The translations under genes were made by a program, and so were the position numbers. The notes under the pieces were generated by a model. That model was not told the DNA's origin. It was given only the letters and a program-made list of their open reading frames with translations, and made no database searches. DNA of 64,000 nt from Epiperipatus broadwayi (lineage: Eukaryota > Onychophora > Udeonychophora > Euonychophora > Peripatidae): the NCBI GenBank assembly GCA_028023455.1, contig JAQFVV010000017.1, positions 2,673,001-2,737,000 on the forward strand, read 5' to 3'. Shown here in pieces: positions 24,010-34,304 of the stretch. Positions within the stretch are counted from its first letter, which is position 1; each line of letters starts with the position of its first letter.

Positions 24010-24925
24010 ACATATTTTAATTATTAACTACATTACATTGTTTTATTTTACTAACTAAGCAAAGCTGTCACATGGAATTGCATATATTAGTAAAAAATAA
24101 TAGGTACTTATACATTAGTCCAGCACTGAGATGTCAAATTCGTTTTAGTCTGGCAATAATGTTCTAATCTTGTGATCTCAGAAAATAACATCTATATGGG
24201 AACTTCTGACAAACTTCATCAATCAACAGAAGATTTATTTGAGAAAATGATGACCTATAACTTTATTTACTTGAAATGAAACAAACAAGTAAACTTTTAA
24301 CAATATAAATTTATTAAAAGTGGTAACCAAACAAAAAAAAAAACTATCATACATATAAATAACTGCACATTTCTTTCCATTTACATAATGTTATTTCTTA
24401 GTACGGACTATAGCTGATTTAAGTTTTTTACTTCAAAACATATTCTATTATGAATGGCTACTCCTTTTTGATACTCCTGAACAAACAGCATCATTGTTTA
24501 TCTGAACTGTGGACATAAAGAGTCAAATTTTAATCATTTACTTTTAGAAAAAAATGTTATGTGCATTCACCTTGCAAGAATTAAAGATGGCCAGTGAATC
24601 GAATTTATCTCTTATTTTCCTCAGATGATCGATTACTTATGCCAGCATTATTTCATGACATCACAGCATAACTTAAATCATAAAATGATGAGTAAAACCA
24701 ATGTTTTAATTAATTACATTTTCTAATATTATCTAATATTTACTTACAAAAATAATTCATTTTCTTTTTAAAAGATTATAAATATGTTTGATTTAATTTT
24801 TATACACACATTTGTTTGTACCGGTGTCTTTTATCATGTCAGACTAATGCATATATACTCTATAATAAGAATAAAAGTATAAAAGAATATAATGTACTTG
24901 ATTATAATATATATATATATATATA
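24010..24925. other. AT-rich stretch, no recognised feature
   Basis: No supported gene or repeat. Confidence 0.4.
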
Positions 24926-25340
24926 TTGGTCCAAATCACTATCTCTTACACACATATACAATCAGTACTCAGTTTATATTAAGATAACAAATCTTCAAAC
25001 TTTAATTGACAAGCTTCAATTTTCTCCACTCTCCAACTCTTCAGCCATTCATGTTATTGAAAATATGAGGATGAATTGCTCAAATCCCTTGTTGATGCCA
25101 ATATTAATAACATACCCATGTGTGAAAGATGGTGATCTGGACCATCTGAGGTTTGCTGGTTCCGTATGAAATACATATATTGGAAATCATTTATCTTTTT
25201 ACATGTATGTGGGCTATATTTTGGTTGTATAAGATGGATTGAATAGCTGTAGGGATTCTGAAAATTTGAGTTCAAGTCTCTTATAATCACATTAAATTTA
25301 ATATAGACAATATACATGTCTTTAAATATTATATATTATA
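24926..25340. repeat. Ribozyme-repeat family A, inverted pair
   Basis: A 5'-truncated minus unit starts inside the ribozyme stem (TTGGTCCAAATCAC at 24926) and runs to about 25125. It joins a plus-oriented part with GATCTGGACCATCTG, ATACATATATTGGAAATC and the B-box-like TTGAGTTCAAGTCTC near 25270. The plus ribozyme zone (25134-25187) keeps GAAA and the TTGG arm, but the core reads CTGAGGT and stem II is lost. Predicted inactive. Confidence 0.65.
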
Positions 25341-25394
25341 TTTAATGTTTTCATGGTTATATGATGTAAATAAAGTGGTTTTGAGGTTAAACCA

Positions 25395-26060
25395 TGTATT
25401 ATTTTTGATTACTTCTCAACATTTCACTGAAATAGCATCTGCCATTGTCATGGATAAGTAAAGAGATTAAGTGTGAGGTAAAGAATGAGATTGAACATGT
25501 GGTTGAGCATTTAGAATATGTGGATTAACAAAATGTTTATTTTCTTTAGTTTCACCTTTAATTTATTACAAGTTTTAGAAAGTGCTTTCCAGAAGGTTGG
25601 AATATGTTATTCTTCATTAGCTCTATTTAAACCAGTTGGTTTTTTAATATTTCAACCAATGCCCTCATAGTTCTAAATTCATACTTTTCCAAATTAGCAA
25701 GTATTGTAGCATTATCAAAATCAGGTTCGTGACCAATTTTTAAAAAATATGAAGTCAAAGCTGATGTATTTAACTTGTAGTTGAAGGCATTTTTATGTTT
25801 TTAATTCTGACATTAATTTGTCTACTAGACTGACCTACATAGCTTTTTTATCACTGTAAACATGGAATTTCAGAAACACTTTTGTATTCAAAAAGTATTT
25901 TGTCTTTAGATTTATGAAAAAAACATCATCTATTTTTTTTGTTAGTAGAGAAAGTAGTTTTTATGTTAAAATTAGATAGACTTTTACTGATCTTATTCAT
26001 AACTCTAATATAAGATTAAACTACTCTGTAATCAGTTGAATTATCAATTTTATCACCTTT
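25395..26060 (-). pseudogene. Penelope-like element C-terminal region (GIY-YIG), left inverted copy
   Basis: Reading the minus strand gives the linker FNIKTTFSTNKK, then SEIPCLQ, then KSYVGQSSRQINVRIK (about 25880-25800). This is the cysteine-led GIY-YIG nuclease signature that follows reverse transcriptase in PLEs. Further on are TGLNRANEE and WKAL. The frame is broken by several stops and shifts. It lies head to head with a second copy starting at about 26085. Confidence 0.75.
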
Positions 26061-26084
26061 TTTGTATCAGTGTCATATAAGTCT

Positions 26085-26770
26085 TGAATATGAGACTAAA
26101 AAGAAAAAAGAGGATAAAATTGATAATTCAACTGATTATAGAGTGGTTTTATTTTATATTAAAGGAGTCACAGATAAGAATAAGTAAAAGACTATCTCCA
26201 CTAGGAAAAAAATTGATTTTTTTTCATAAATCTAAAGACAGAGTACTTTTAGAATATCAAAGTATTTATGAAATTCCATGTTTACAGTGACCAAAAACCT
26301 ATGTAGGTCAATCCAATAGACAAATTAATGTCAGAATTAAAGAACATAATGCCTTCAATCAGAAGTTGAATACACCAGTTCTTATTTCACTTTTTTTAGA
26401 AATTGGTCACAAACCTGATTTTGATAATGCTAAAATACTTGCTAATTTGGAAAAGTATGATTTGAGAAACAAAAGGGGGTCAATATTAAAAAGACCAACT
26501 CTAGTTTAAATAGAGCTGATGAAGCACAATGTATTTCAGTTTTATGGAGACCACTTATTTTATTTTTCTTCTAATATAAACTTGAAATCAATTAATGGAG
26601 AAACTGAAAAAAAAAATTTTGTTAATCCACATATTCTGAATGCACAACTATTTCATGCTCACCCTTATTCTTTACCTCATATTCAACCTCATTACTACTT
26701 GAGATCTAATGGGTTTTTTTTACAAACTTGACCTTAAAAATGGTGGAAGCTATTTCATCAAAACATTGAG
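26085..26770 (+). pseudogene. Penelope-like element C-terminal region (GIY-YIG), right inverted copy
   Basis: The plus strand encodes RLKRKKRIKLIIQLI, SIYEIPCLQ, a stop, then TYVGQSNRQINVRIKEHN (about 26290-26352), then FLEIGHKPDFDNAKILANL and YLRSNGFFLQT. Same domain order as the left copy and the 61 kb copy. Several stops make it a pseudogene. The reverse transcriptase core expected upstream is absent because the left copy starts there. Confidence 0.75.
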
Positions 26771-26864
26771 AAGTAATCAAAACTAATATACAGTTTAACC
26801 CAAAAACTACTTTATATATATATATAAGTAGGTAATTATAAATTTATTTAAGCACATTGATTAC

Positions 26865-27140
26865 ATAAGTAATATTTACTAAGGCTATAAACCTTAAGAA
26901 TATGTGAATGAAAATGCAAAGGTAGGGACTTAATCAGTGAAGTGTTGAATATCTTCATGCTCTCAGATCTAACTGTTTCAGCTTCACCTATTCATATAGA
27001 AAGTAGGTTGAAGTAAAAAAGAGTTCCCCTCTTTTCTTCTAAAGCATAAGCTTGTGATTAAGACCTGTAGAGGTCCCTACCTTCGCATTTTCATGCACAT
27101 ATTCTTAAGGTTTACAGCCTTAGTAAATATTAATTATATA
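26865..27140. repeat. Fold-back repeat with arms of about 58 bp
   Basis: The left arm, TAATATTTACTAAGGCTATA onward to AAATGCAAAGGTAGGGA (26869-26928), matches the reverse complement of 27084-27141 (TCCCTACCTTCGCATTTTC to CCTTAGTAAATATTA). The unpaired centre of about 155 bp includes ATGCTCTCAGATCTAA, reminiscent of the flank of family B ribozymes. No coding content. Confidence 0.75.
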
Positions 27141-27880
27141 TAAGTAGGATATATTCCGAGCAATACAAATTTTTTAATGCTTTATTATGATTTGATATAT
27201 TAAGTATCAAATAATTTTCATCACTAATTCTTTCCATTTCTCCAGCTGTTTCATAACCATTACTAGAAAGTTTGATAATTAAAGTATATTTATGTATTTC
27301 ATTTTCAAACTCTAACTGTGCTTCTCATTTTCTCATTAATAGAAAGTTTAGAAATTAATATATATATATGTCATATTTACATGACGTAATTATCAATAGC
27401 AGTATCACAAAAAATACAACTTTTATTAAATATAATAAACAATAACTTCTCATGGGATAATTTTTTAAATGGATATAAAATTTTAATGTTGTATAAAAGA
27501 GAATTTAGGTATGTGGGCCAAATAACGTTTAAATAATTTAAAGCATACTTATTCAATACAATTTTACCTCGATTACCAAAAACTAATATTCTTCATTTCT
27601 CTAGTATGTATTTCAACGGTCAAACCAAAATTTTTATCTTAGCATATAAGAATATACCTAGAGGTAAATTGCAAAAGTTTACCAAATTCAGTACTTCTCT
27701 TTCTGTACCGATGGCATTATATGTTAAGTGCACTGAGACACAGCGTGAGAAAAGCTGCGCAGATAAATAGTATGATGGCTAAGTGATTTTGAGAGCTCAT
27801 TCAGTTCTCAAATTTATGGAATAATTAGAATAAGAAAATAGTGGAATATTTATGTAGGCAGATGGAATTTAAATTTATGT
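27141..27880. other. No recognised feature
   Basis: AT-rich sequence without a supported gene or repeat. The patch near 27690-27760 is slightly more GC-rich but unrecognised. Confidence 0.4.
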
Positions 27881-28345
27881 AAGTCATGTGATGTATGAGA
27901 ATTTTTTTTACTATTATAGTTTTGCTTTTTGAGGCTTTGGTGATGATACATTGATAAAGCTATTAATATATGGTGTATCTGAACTTAGTTCAGTCCCATA
28001 TGGCTATTTAAGTTGGACAGCTAGATTTAAAAACATATAGATGTCTGAAAATCTCATATTTTCTATTTAAATAGCTAAGTATTAGATAAATGCTGCACTT
28101 TAGTTGGTATTTTGAATCTAGGATCTGAAAATGCTAATGCATCACTGAGGAGAACCATCAGCTCAAAACAGGTTTGGGGATAGGGATAATTCTAGATAGA
28201 ATTTTTAAATGCTTTCCCTTCTGGCATTTATCAAAAAGTTTGTTTAGAGCTTTTAGCATGACCATTATATTACATTTGTAATAAAAGCTTGTTAAGGTAA
28301 GTCATATGATGTATGAGTTGATTTTTTTGTTATTATAGTTTATAG
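27881..28345 (+). repeat. Ribozyme-repeat family C, solitary degenerate unit
   Basis: The unit has AAGCTATTAATATATGGTG, CTGAACTTAGTTCAGTCCCA, a decayed ribozyme (about 28125-28195: CTGAGGA and CAAAAC kept, stem II disordered) and TACATTTGTAATA. The first 45 bases (AAGTCATGTGATGTATGAG...) recur at the right end (AAGTCATATGATGTATGAG, 28299 onward). The insert is therefore slightly more than one repeat length, as expected if the template was a circular or multimeric RNA. Confidence 0.65.
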
Positions 28346-29090
28346 AGTCCATTTTTTGGAGAGTGGAAAGCATGAGTCTTTGTGGTTTATAGCACAGATA
28401 TTGTTAGCTATATACCATGCTTTACTAATTTTATGTTTTTATATCATTCCCTTTAATATATTCTATTGCAACTGAAGTAAGTTTAAATATATGCCATGTT
28501 GTTTTCTGGTGTTCAAGGAAGATAAAGCTATATTCTGGCTTGTCAGATGCCTTTTATATAAGTATTGAAGTTGTGAAATGTGAGTGAATAGGAATGCCTG
28601 AGATTCTCCATTATATATTGCTTTGCAGAGCATCATTTTCCTATTCTGATTTTGCTATGAAATACGAGGACCCACTAAGCCCTGAAAAGTGCTAAGCTGT
28701 CATGTGATTTCACTTCCCTATTGCTGCACCCCAGCATGCTTAACATATATTAAAACTTGATTTAATTAATTTTAAATATATTTACAAAATCAAATTTTAT
28801 CTTGCTTTACCAAAAATGATACTTTTCATTTAAAAAATTGTCAACTCTGTAATCTTTTAATCAGTGCTGCCCTCTTTTGTGTTTTCTATAAAGTCATTCA
28901 AAACAATTAGATATAGATTGTTCACACATTTGTGTATTGCAAATTACAATTTTTTTAAAACAAAGGAAAAATTTATATGCTAGTAAAATTCTATACAAAC
29001 TGAAAGAAAAAGATTCTTCAAAATTAATGCAATATTTGTTAGATTATAAAGTCACAAATAAACAAACTTTCACATTTACATATGCTTACA
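28346..29090. other. No recognised feature
   Basis: AT-rich sequence. I found no coding relic or repeat partner in the window. Confidence 0.4.
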
Positions 29091-29099
29091 CAAGATGTT

Positions 29100-29625
29100 T
29101 TTACAAAGGCAAAACTCTTCATACAGTTGCACTGAGTGGCACTACTGTATGGAGAGTTTTGCCTCTATGTAAACAGCTTGTGTATGCATAAAGAATGGTG
29201 ATCATGTGATGTTTAGTGTTTTAATACCAAACTTGCCCAATAGGATTGTGGTGACTGTAGTTATTAAAAAACCAAAGACATCAAACTGAAACAAGTACAG
29301 ATCTATATGATTATACAAGCTAATAAGCTTACCTTGAAAACATTGTGTTTTCATTTTGGACTCAAAGCTTTATAGTTAACTAATAAGGGAAAAGGTGGCT
29401 GCTGGAGGATTGTATTATATTCTAAGACCAAGGTGCAGTGCCTTCAGATCCTCACTGATAAAAGCCACAAACTAGTAAATAGTCTGGGGATATTGGATGA
29501 GTAGGTGCTAGATAAGGATTTTATGCACAAACCTTCCTGCATCCATTGATTACTCTGGCTTGCACTGAATGGTGCTATTATATGGGGAGTTATGCCTCTG
29601 TGTAGTATAGGTTCTATAGACATTA
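29100..29625 (+). repeat. Ribozyme-repeat family B, near-complete unit
   Basis: The block opens with a hairpin: AGGCAAAACTCTTCATACAG (29106) and the complement CTGTATGGAGAGTTTTGCCT (29145-29164) round GCACTGAGTGGCAC. It continues with ATGGTGATCATGTGATGTTT, CCCAATAGGATTGTGGTGAC, GGTGGCTGCTGGAGGATTG, the ribozyme zone (29447-29496) and GCATCCATTGATTACTCTGG. The ribozyme is dead: the core reads CTGATAA, GAAA reads GTAAA-like, and the outer stem I arm is deleted. Confidence 0.75.
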
Positions 29626-30230
29626 TGAAAACACAAACAAAACAATAATCATTTACAGTTAATTTTATAACTGGAAATGTTTTTTGTTTGCTATTTTAAA
29701 AATTACAAATAAAATTTTAGCATATTTAGAAATATAGTAAAGGCAGAATTCAAAATTATGTTGCACATTTATAATATCAAAGATAATATTTAAACAGCAT
29801 TAAACTGTTGCACATGTGCTTTGGATTTGAAATGTAAAATGAATGAATACTAACACTTCAACCACATGATAAAGTCTTTGGAAAAAATAGAATGGCCATC
29901 TATCTTTTCGAACCCAAACACTTTTGTATGGGTGATCTTAAGTGTTTGAAAGTGAAAGCATGAAGATATTAAATAATCACTTTAAATTACTTTTACATGC
30001 TTGAATGAATGACGCTGGTGAAATTTATTAGAATTTACTATACATCATTCTTATTTGAAATTAAATGTAATTTAAAAGTTTTTTTATGGAAATCACCCAC
30101 GAGCTTTAACATAAAGCTTTTTAGCTAGTACTAATTCTATTGAAAATAGTATAGATATCAAACTTTTTAAAATACAGGTAGGCCAATGGCTTATTTTTAA
30201 ACTAGCACTACAATATTCAAATATAGAAAA
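29626..30230. other. No recognised feature
   Basis: AT-rich sequence with no supported gene or repeat. Confidence 0.4.
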
Positions 30231-30275
30231 ATTTATATATAGAGCTCACAAAATAAGTTCTTAACAAGCTTTGCA

Positions 30276-30338
30276 GAATATCCACAACCCCAGACTGGTT
30301 TCTGCTTCTGGCATCATCAGTGAGGTGCCAGGATATTC
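30276..30338 (-). ncRNA. Type I hammerhead ribozyme (family C, core fully intact)
   Basis: In minus-strand order: outer stem I GAATATCC (30338-30331), internal loop TGGC, inner stem I ACCTCA (30326-30321), core CTGATGA (30320-30314), stem II TGC-CAGAA-GCA (30313-30303), GAAA (30302-30299), then CCAGTC ending at the predicted cleavage base C (30293), TGGGGT (30292-30287), loop TGT and GGATATTC (30283-30276). Inner stem I pairs six bases with one G.U, outer stem I pairs eight perfectly, and stem II pairs three. Stem III is only A-T and C-G, so cleavage would need a dimer or stabilising contacts. The first stem II pair is U-A rather than the usual G-C. Confidence 0.8.
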
Positions 30339-30641
30339 AAGCATTAGGTTAAAAATATCAGGACAAGATCCAGAACTTTATCTAATGTATAACTATTAAG
30401 TAGAAATGAAATTTTCAGACATCCATATGTCTTCCAATCCAGTTATCTAACTTAAATAACCATAGTTTCAGATACACCATATATTAATAGCTTTCGCAAT
30501 ATAAAATCACCAAAGCCTTAATAGCAAAAAATAAAATCACAAAAAATCCAAGTTAGATGTCACATGACCTAATTTAATAAGCTTGTATTTACAACTGTTA
30601 TATATAGAGCTCACAAAAAAAAACTCTTAATAAGTGTTGCA

Positions 30642-30704
30642 AAATATTGCCAACCCCAGACTGTTTTCTGCTACTGGCATCATCAGTCAGGTGTTAGGAT
30701 ATTA
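30642..30704 (-). ncRNA. Type I hammerhead ribozyme (family C), one stem I mismatch
   Basis: It has the same architecture as the 30276 copy: CTGATGA, stem II TGC-CAGTA-GCA, GAAA, ACAGTC with predicted cleavage after the C at 30659. Inner stem I has one G.G mismatch (ACCTGA with TGGGGT) and the outer stem is reduced to AATAT/ATATT. The core is intact, so weak activity is possible. Confidence 0.7.
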
Positions 30705-30912
30705 AAGCATTAGATTAAAAATACCCAGACAAGCCCAGAACTTTATCTAATGTATCACTATTAAATAGAAAATCTGAAATTTTCAGACATCCATATGTCT
30801 TCCAATCCAGCTATCTAACTTAAATAACCATATCGGACTGAAGTAAGTTCAGATACACCATATATTAATAGCTTTAGCAACATAAAATCATCAAAACCTT
30901 AATAGCAAAAAA

Positions 30913-31306
30913 TAAAATTAATATATGGTGTATCTGAATGTAGTTCAGTCCCATATAGTTATTTAAGTTAGGTAACTCTATTGAAAGACATGTGGTTGTC
31001 TGAAAATTTCAGATTTTCTACTTAATAGTTATACATTAGATAAAATGCTGGGCTTGTCCTGGTATTTTTAATCTAATGCTTGAATATTCTAGCAACTCAC
31101 TGATAATGCCAGTAACAGAAACTGATCTGGGATTGGGGATATTCTGCAAAGCTTGCTAAGAGCTTATTTTGTGATCTCTATATATAACATTTGTAAATAC
31201 AATCTTATTAAATTAGGTCATGTGACACCTGACTTGATTTTTTTTTTTGTAATTTTATTTTTTGCTATTAAGGCTTTGGCGAATTTATATTGCTAAAGCT
31301 ATTAAT
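30913..31306 (+). repeat. Ribozyme-repeat family C, inverted unit
   Basis: The unit runs from ATTAATATATGGTGTATCTG through TGCCAGTAACAGAAACTGATC and CAAAGCTTGCTAAGAGCTTA to TTGCTAAAGCTATTAAT, in the opposite direction to the neighbouring pair. Its ribozyme zone (31081-31145) reads CTGATAA instead of CTGATGA and has a mismatched stem II. The outer stem GATATTC is kept. Confidence 0.75.
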
Positions 31307-31488
31307 GTGATTAAGTCAAACAAATTTCATATAATTAACTGTATTTGCAGTCAAGCTATGATTATGAAGGCTGGACCCTTCAAAAGCACTACGCTCATTC
31401 TTTCTTATTTATCTATTTGGTAACAATTCACAGCTTTGAGGACAATTGTGCCACACATGCAAGTGAACTAGAATATAAAGCTATTAAT
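31307..31488. mobile_element. 182-bp insertion with 12-13-bp direct repeat inside family C
   Basis: TAAAGCTATTAAT occurs at 31294-31306 and again at 31476-31488, the junction point between adjacent family C units. The sequence between them has no counterpart in the other units, and the spacing of the two flanking cleavage sites (31127 and 31671) exceeds the 366-bp unit by about the same amount. The insert lacks terminal inverted repeats or a poly-A tail. It may instead be host sequence trapped between two separate insertions. Confidence 0.5.
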
Positions 31489-31800
31489 ATATTGGTGTAT
31501 CTGAACTTAGTTCAGTCCCATATGGCTATTTAAGTTAGATAGATGGATTGGAAGACATATGGATGTCTGAAATTTTCAGATTTTTTTTTTAATAGTTATA
31601 CATTAGATAAAGTTCTGGACTTGTCATGGTATTTTTAATCTCACTGATGATGCCAGTAGAAGAAACCAGTCTGGGGTTGGGGATATTCTGCAAAGCTTGC
31701 TAAGAGCTTATTTTGCAAGCTCTATATATAACATTTGTAAATACAAGCTTATTAAATTAGGTCATGTAACATATGACTTAATTTTTTTTTTGTAACTACA
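31489..31800 (+). repeat. Ribozyme-repeat family C, last unit
   Basis: The unit continues in the same direction as the previous one: GGTGTATCTGAACTTAGTTC, ACATTAGATAAAGTTCTGG, the ribozyme zone and CAAAGCTTGCTAAGAGC, ending near GTCATGTAACATATGAC. A deletion removed the outer 5' arm of stem I. Confidence 0.75.
31638..31688 (+). ncRNA. Hammerhead-like ribozyme (family C), stem I truncated
   Basis: CTGATGA (31644-31650), GAAA (31662-31665) and the GTC site (31669-31671) are intact. Stem II reads TGC-CAGTA-GAA, with one mismatch. The outer stem I arm is deleted upstream, leaving CTCA to pair with TGGG. It probably folds poorly alone. Confidence 0.6.
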
Positions 31801-32139
31801 GAAAAAAATATAAATATCAAGCTTTGATTTAGTAATTTTCTTTTTAATAAATAGAATTATACAATCAGAAACTTTTAACTTGGATAATTATTAACATGAA
31901 TAACATTATGCTGGTGCCTTATTATAAGAAAGGTAGATTTGAATCAAAATATAGTACATGTTGAGATGTTTAGCTTCTCTTTTAATAAGTTAAGAGAAAT
32001 AAATTTTATTATAGATATATAATTATTGTTACTAGATTACACAAGACTGTTATTTTGTCCAATTAATTGTATAAAAATAAGACAAGGATTAAATTGACAT
32101 ATTGAAATTTTTTAATTTAAGTGTCTATTATACAAGATT

Positions 32140-32270
32140 TGAATTCAGGCTTTAAAACTCCTTTCAGCTATCCAATCTATCTCATACAACTGATAACATA
32201 TACCTATGCTCATGTGAAAAAGGTAAATAATCTCCAATATACATATCAGTTGGTCCAGATTATCATCTCC
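32140..32270 (-). repeat. Ribozyme-repeat family A, short fragment
   Basis: ATTTGAATTCAGGCTTTAAA through CTCCAATATACATATCAGTTGG is the tRNA-like end and ribozyme arm of family A. A deletion joins TACATAT directly to CAGTTGG and removes stem II and the GAAA/CTGATGA junction. It abuts the LINE fragment that follows. Confidence 0.65.
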
Positions 32271-33235
32271 TCCACCCTAGGAAGATTCTAATTTTGGAGC
32301 AATTTCATCTACTAATTTTTCTCTGACCCATTATCTTACTGTTTCTTTCTTATTTACTGCTAGATGCTTTGGATCACATGCATACATACTTGTGATAGTC
32401 CAAAATTTATGAACATAATCATCATCATCAACTTCTAAAGACAATGTCTTACATTGCAATCATATTATTCTATTGTCAGCAATTCCTTTCATATGCGCAT
32501 ATGAGAAACATTCAATTTCACTTATTGCATTTTTAAGATAAAGATATTCTTGATCCACTTCTTTATCTTTTTTTTAAAATTTTGTCTTCTAAACCAGTTG
32601 TCTTAAAATATGATCCAAAACTTAATCTTTCTCATTTTGGTCATAGATGGTAAATTTCTTTTCACTCTAGGTCCTCATAATATTTGATCATTAGTCATCT
32701 TTTTATCCAAGTCATTCTAATTCATCTTCTCCAAAGCCTCACCTCTATTGCTTCCAATCTTTTTTTCCTTGTTTTTTTAAGGATGACATCTCACAAACAT
32801 ATATTAATATATTCCAAATGAAGATTTTATCAATTTTATTATATTTTTTGTATTATATTTTTATTTAGTATTAAAGTTTATTTTTATTTTGAAAAATATG
32901 TTTCACTAATATTATTCCCTTTTAATCTCTACAAGAAAACCAGTGTCATCCCAAATCATGCTGCCCAGATAACAAACTACTTTAACTTGTTCTAAATGCA
33001 TATTACTTATCCACATCTTAATCAGCTTTTTTATCTTTTGTCAATCTATTAACCTCATCCTACTCTTATTTAATTTAAAATAATATAAAAACATATTCAA
33101 CATGTTAACCATTTTATTCATTTTTTTTCTGAAATGCTATATCATTTGAATAATGAATTTACTTATTATTATTTTATTTTTTAATATATAATTTTTTTCT
33201 GCAGTAGAGGCTTTTTATACCTGCACTCCAATATG
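32271..33235 (-). pseudogene. RTE-like LINE, C-terminal part of the reverse transcriptase ORF (decayed)
   Basis: Minus-strand translation, with many stops, gives RLEAIEVRLWRR...IRMTWIKR near 32755 and ERNSKIMGQRKISR near 32320. This matches the usual LINE tail FEMWCWRRMLKISW...RxRWR. Upstream, at 33100-32880, are remnants of the thumb region (KSRMRLIDKR, FGMTLVFL). It continues the LINE that starts at 36.3 kb, from which it is separated by a family A insertion. Confidence 0.6.
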
Positions 33236-33237
33236 CA

Positions 33238-33600
33238 ATATATAGGGGTTTGAACTCAGATTTTCACATGATCTTCAACTATACACGCTATCTCATACTG
33301 CTGTCACACTTGATCACACACATAATCATGAATATACATATTTTGTGATAAACCAGCACTCATCAGTTGGTCCACATTATCATCTTCACTCACCCATACG
33401 TACAATCAATGCTCAGCTTATATTAAAATATCCAATCTTGATACTTTAATGGACAGGCTTCAATCTATTCCACCCCACAACTCTTTAGTTGTCCATTTTA
33501 TTGGAAATCTGATGATGGAATGCTCAAAGCTCACATTGGTGCCAACCTTCTCATTCTGCCCATGTTGACTATAAGTAACTCTGACCCCTCATGTACAGAC
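33238..33600 (-). repeat. Ribozyme-repeat family A unit inserted in the LINE
   Basis: The full-length unit runs from GGGGTTTGAACTCAGATTTT to GTTGACTATAAGTAACTCTG and interrupts the LINE frame. Its ribozyme zone (33349-33402, minus) keeps CTGATGA (33366-33360) and a good stem II, but the junction reads CACAAAA instead of CACGAAA, a G-to-A change of the CpG-decay type. The LINE is therefore older than this insertion. Confidence 0.75.
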
Positions 33601-33609
33601 ATAATCCAT

Positions 33610-34300
33610 TTACATACATTATTTCTCTTTTTATAGCCTTTATCATGTTTTCAGTAATTAAGAATAAATAAGGTGACAGTGAACAGCATTGTCTCACATC
33701 TCTTCTTATACTAGCATTAATTTTAATATCTATTTTCCTTATTTAAATATTTATATAAATTCCAAAATTCTTTGTCTTTTTCAATTAAGGCCTACATTCT
33801 TCATCATTTTGAACAATTCAATCTTCTCTGTCAAAAGCCTTTTCCAAGTTATTAAAAGCCACATACAAATTCTTATGCATATTCTATTATCTTAGCAAAA
33901 TCATTCATAATGAGATTATTGCTTCTCTAGTTTCTTCTATCCAAGATCTAAATCCATATTGATCTAAATTATTATCTAGGCTCTTTTTTGATTCTATTTT
34001 TAACTATTATGAATAATATCTCTGAAGTATGAGATAACAGAGCTATTGTTTTATAAATTGTGCAATCTTTTGCATTACCTTTTTTAGAAAAGCAATAGTT
34101 GGGGTTTTTTTTTGTAGTCATAAAATCAGATGGAATTATATATTTTTAGTATTTTATTATAAATTATTTTTAATAATATCATTATAAATTTTTAAAAGAT
34201 TAACAGGAATATCGTTAATACTAGTTGCCTTATTATTCTATTTCATAAGTAACTGCTTTTTAAAATTCTTTTCTTGTTATTACAGATCTTTCCTCATCCT
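33610..34300 (-). pseudogene. RTE-like LINE reverse transcriptase, N-terminal and palm region (decayed)
   Basis: Minus-strand translation gives NNKATSINDIPVNLLK (about 34245-34195), equivalent to the MKNGKAxGxDGIPxELL motif. It then gives NYR-like CTIYKTIAL and, near 33700-33640, VRQCCSLSPYLFLI, the VRQGCxLSPxLFxLY motif of non-LTR reverse transcriptases. Stops and frameshifts are frequent. The downstream FADD box region is replaced by the family A insertion. Confidence 0.7.
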
Positions 34301-34304
34301 CATC

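Larger units (their letters stand above)
30234..30912 (-). repeat. Ribozyme-repeat family C, two tandem units of about 366 bp
   Basis: Two head-to-tail units begin at TATATAGAGCTCACAAAA (30236 and 30601). Each contains, in plus sense, a ribozyme complement, CCAGAACTTTATCTAATGTA, CAGACATCCATATGTCTTCC and TCAGATACACCATATATTAA. The predicted cleavage positions (30293 and 30659) are 366 bp apart. The second unit ends at about 30912, where an inverted copy begins. No reading frame of note. The pattern of a few tandem short units, each with one hammerhead, is that of a retrozyme. Confidence 0.8.

Noticed and set aside
30234-30912. CRISPR-like direct repeats
   Set aside because: The repeats are 366 bp long and contiguous, without short repeat-spacer periodicity, and the window is eukaryotic in character.
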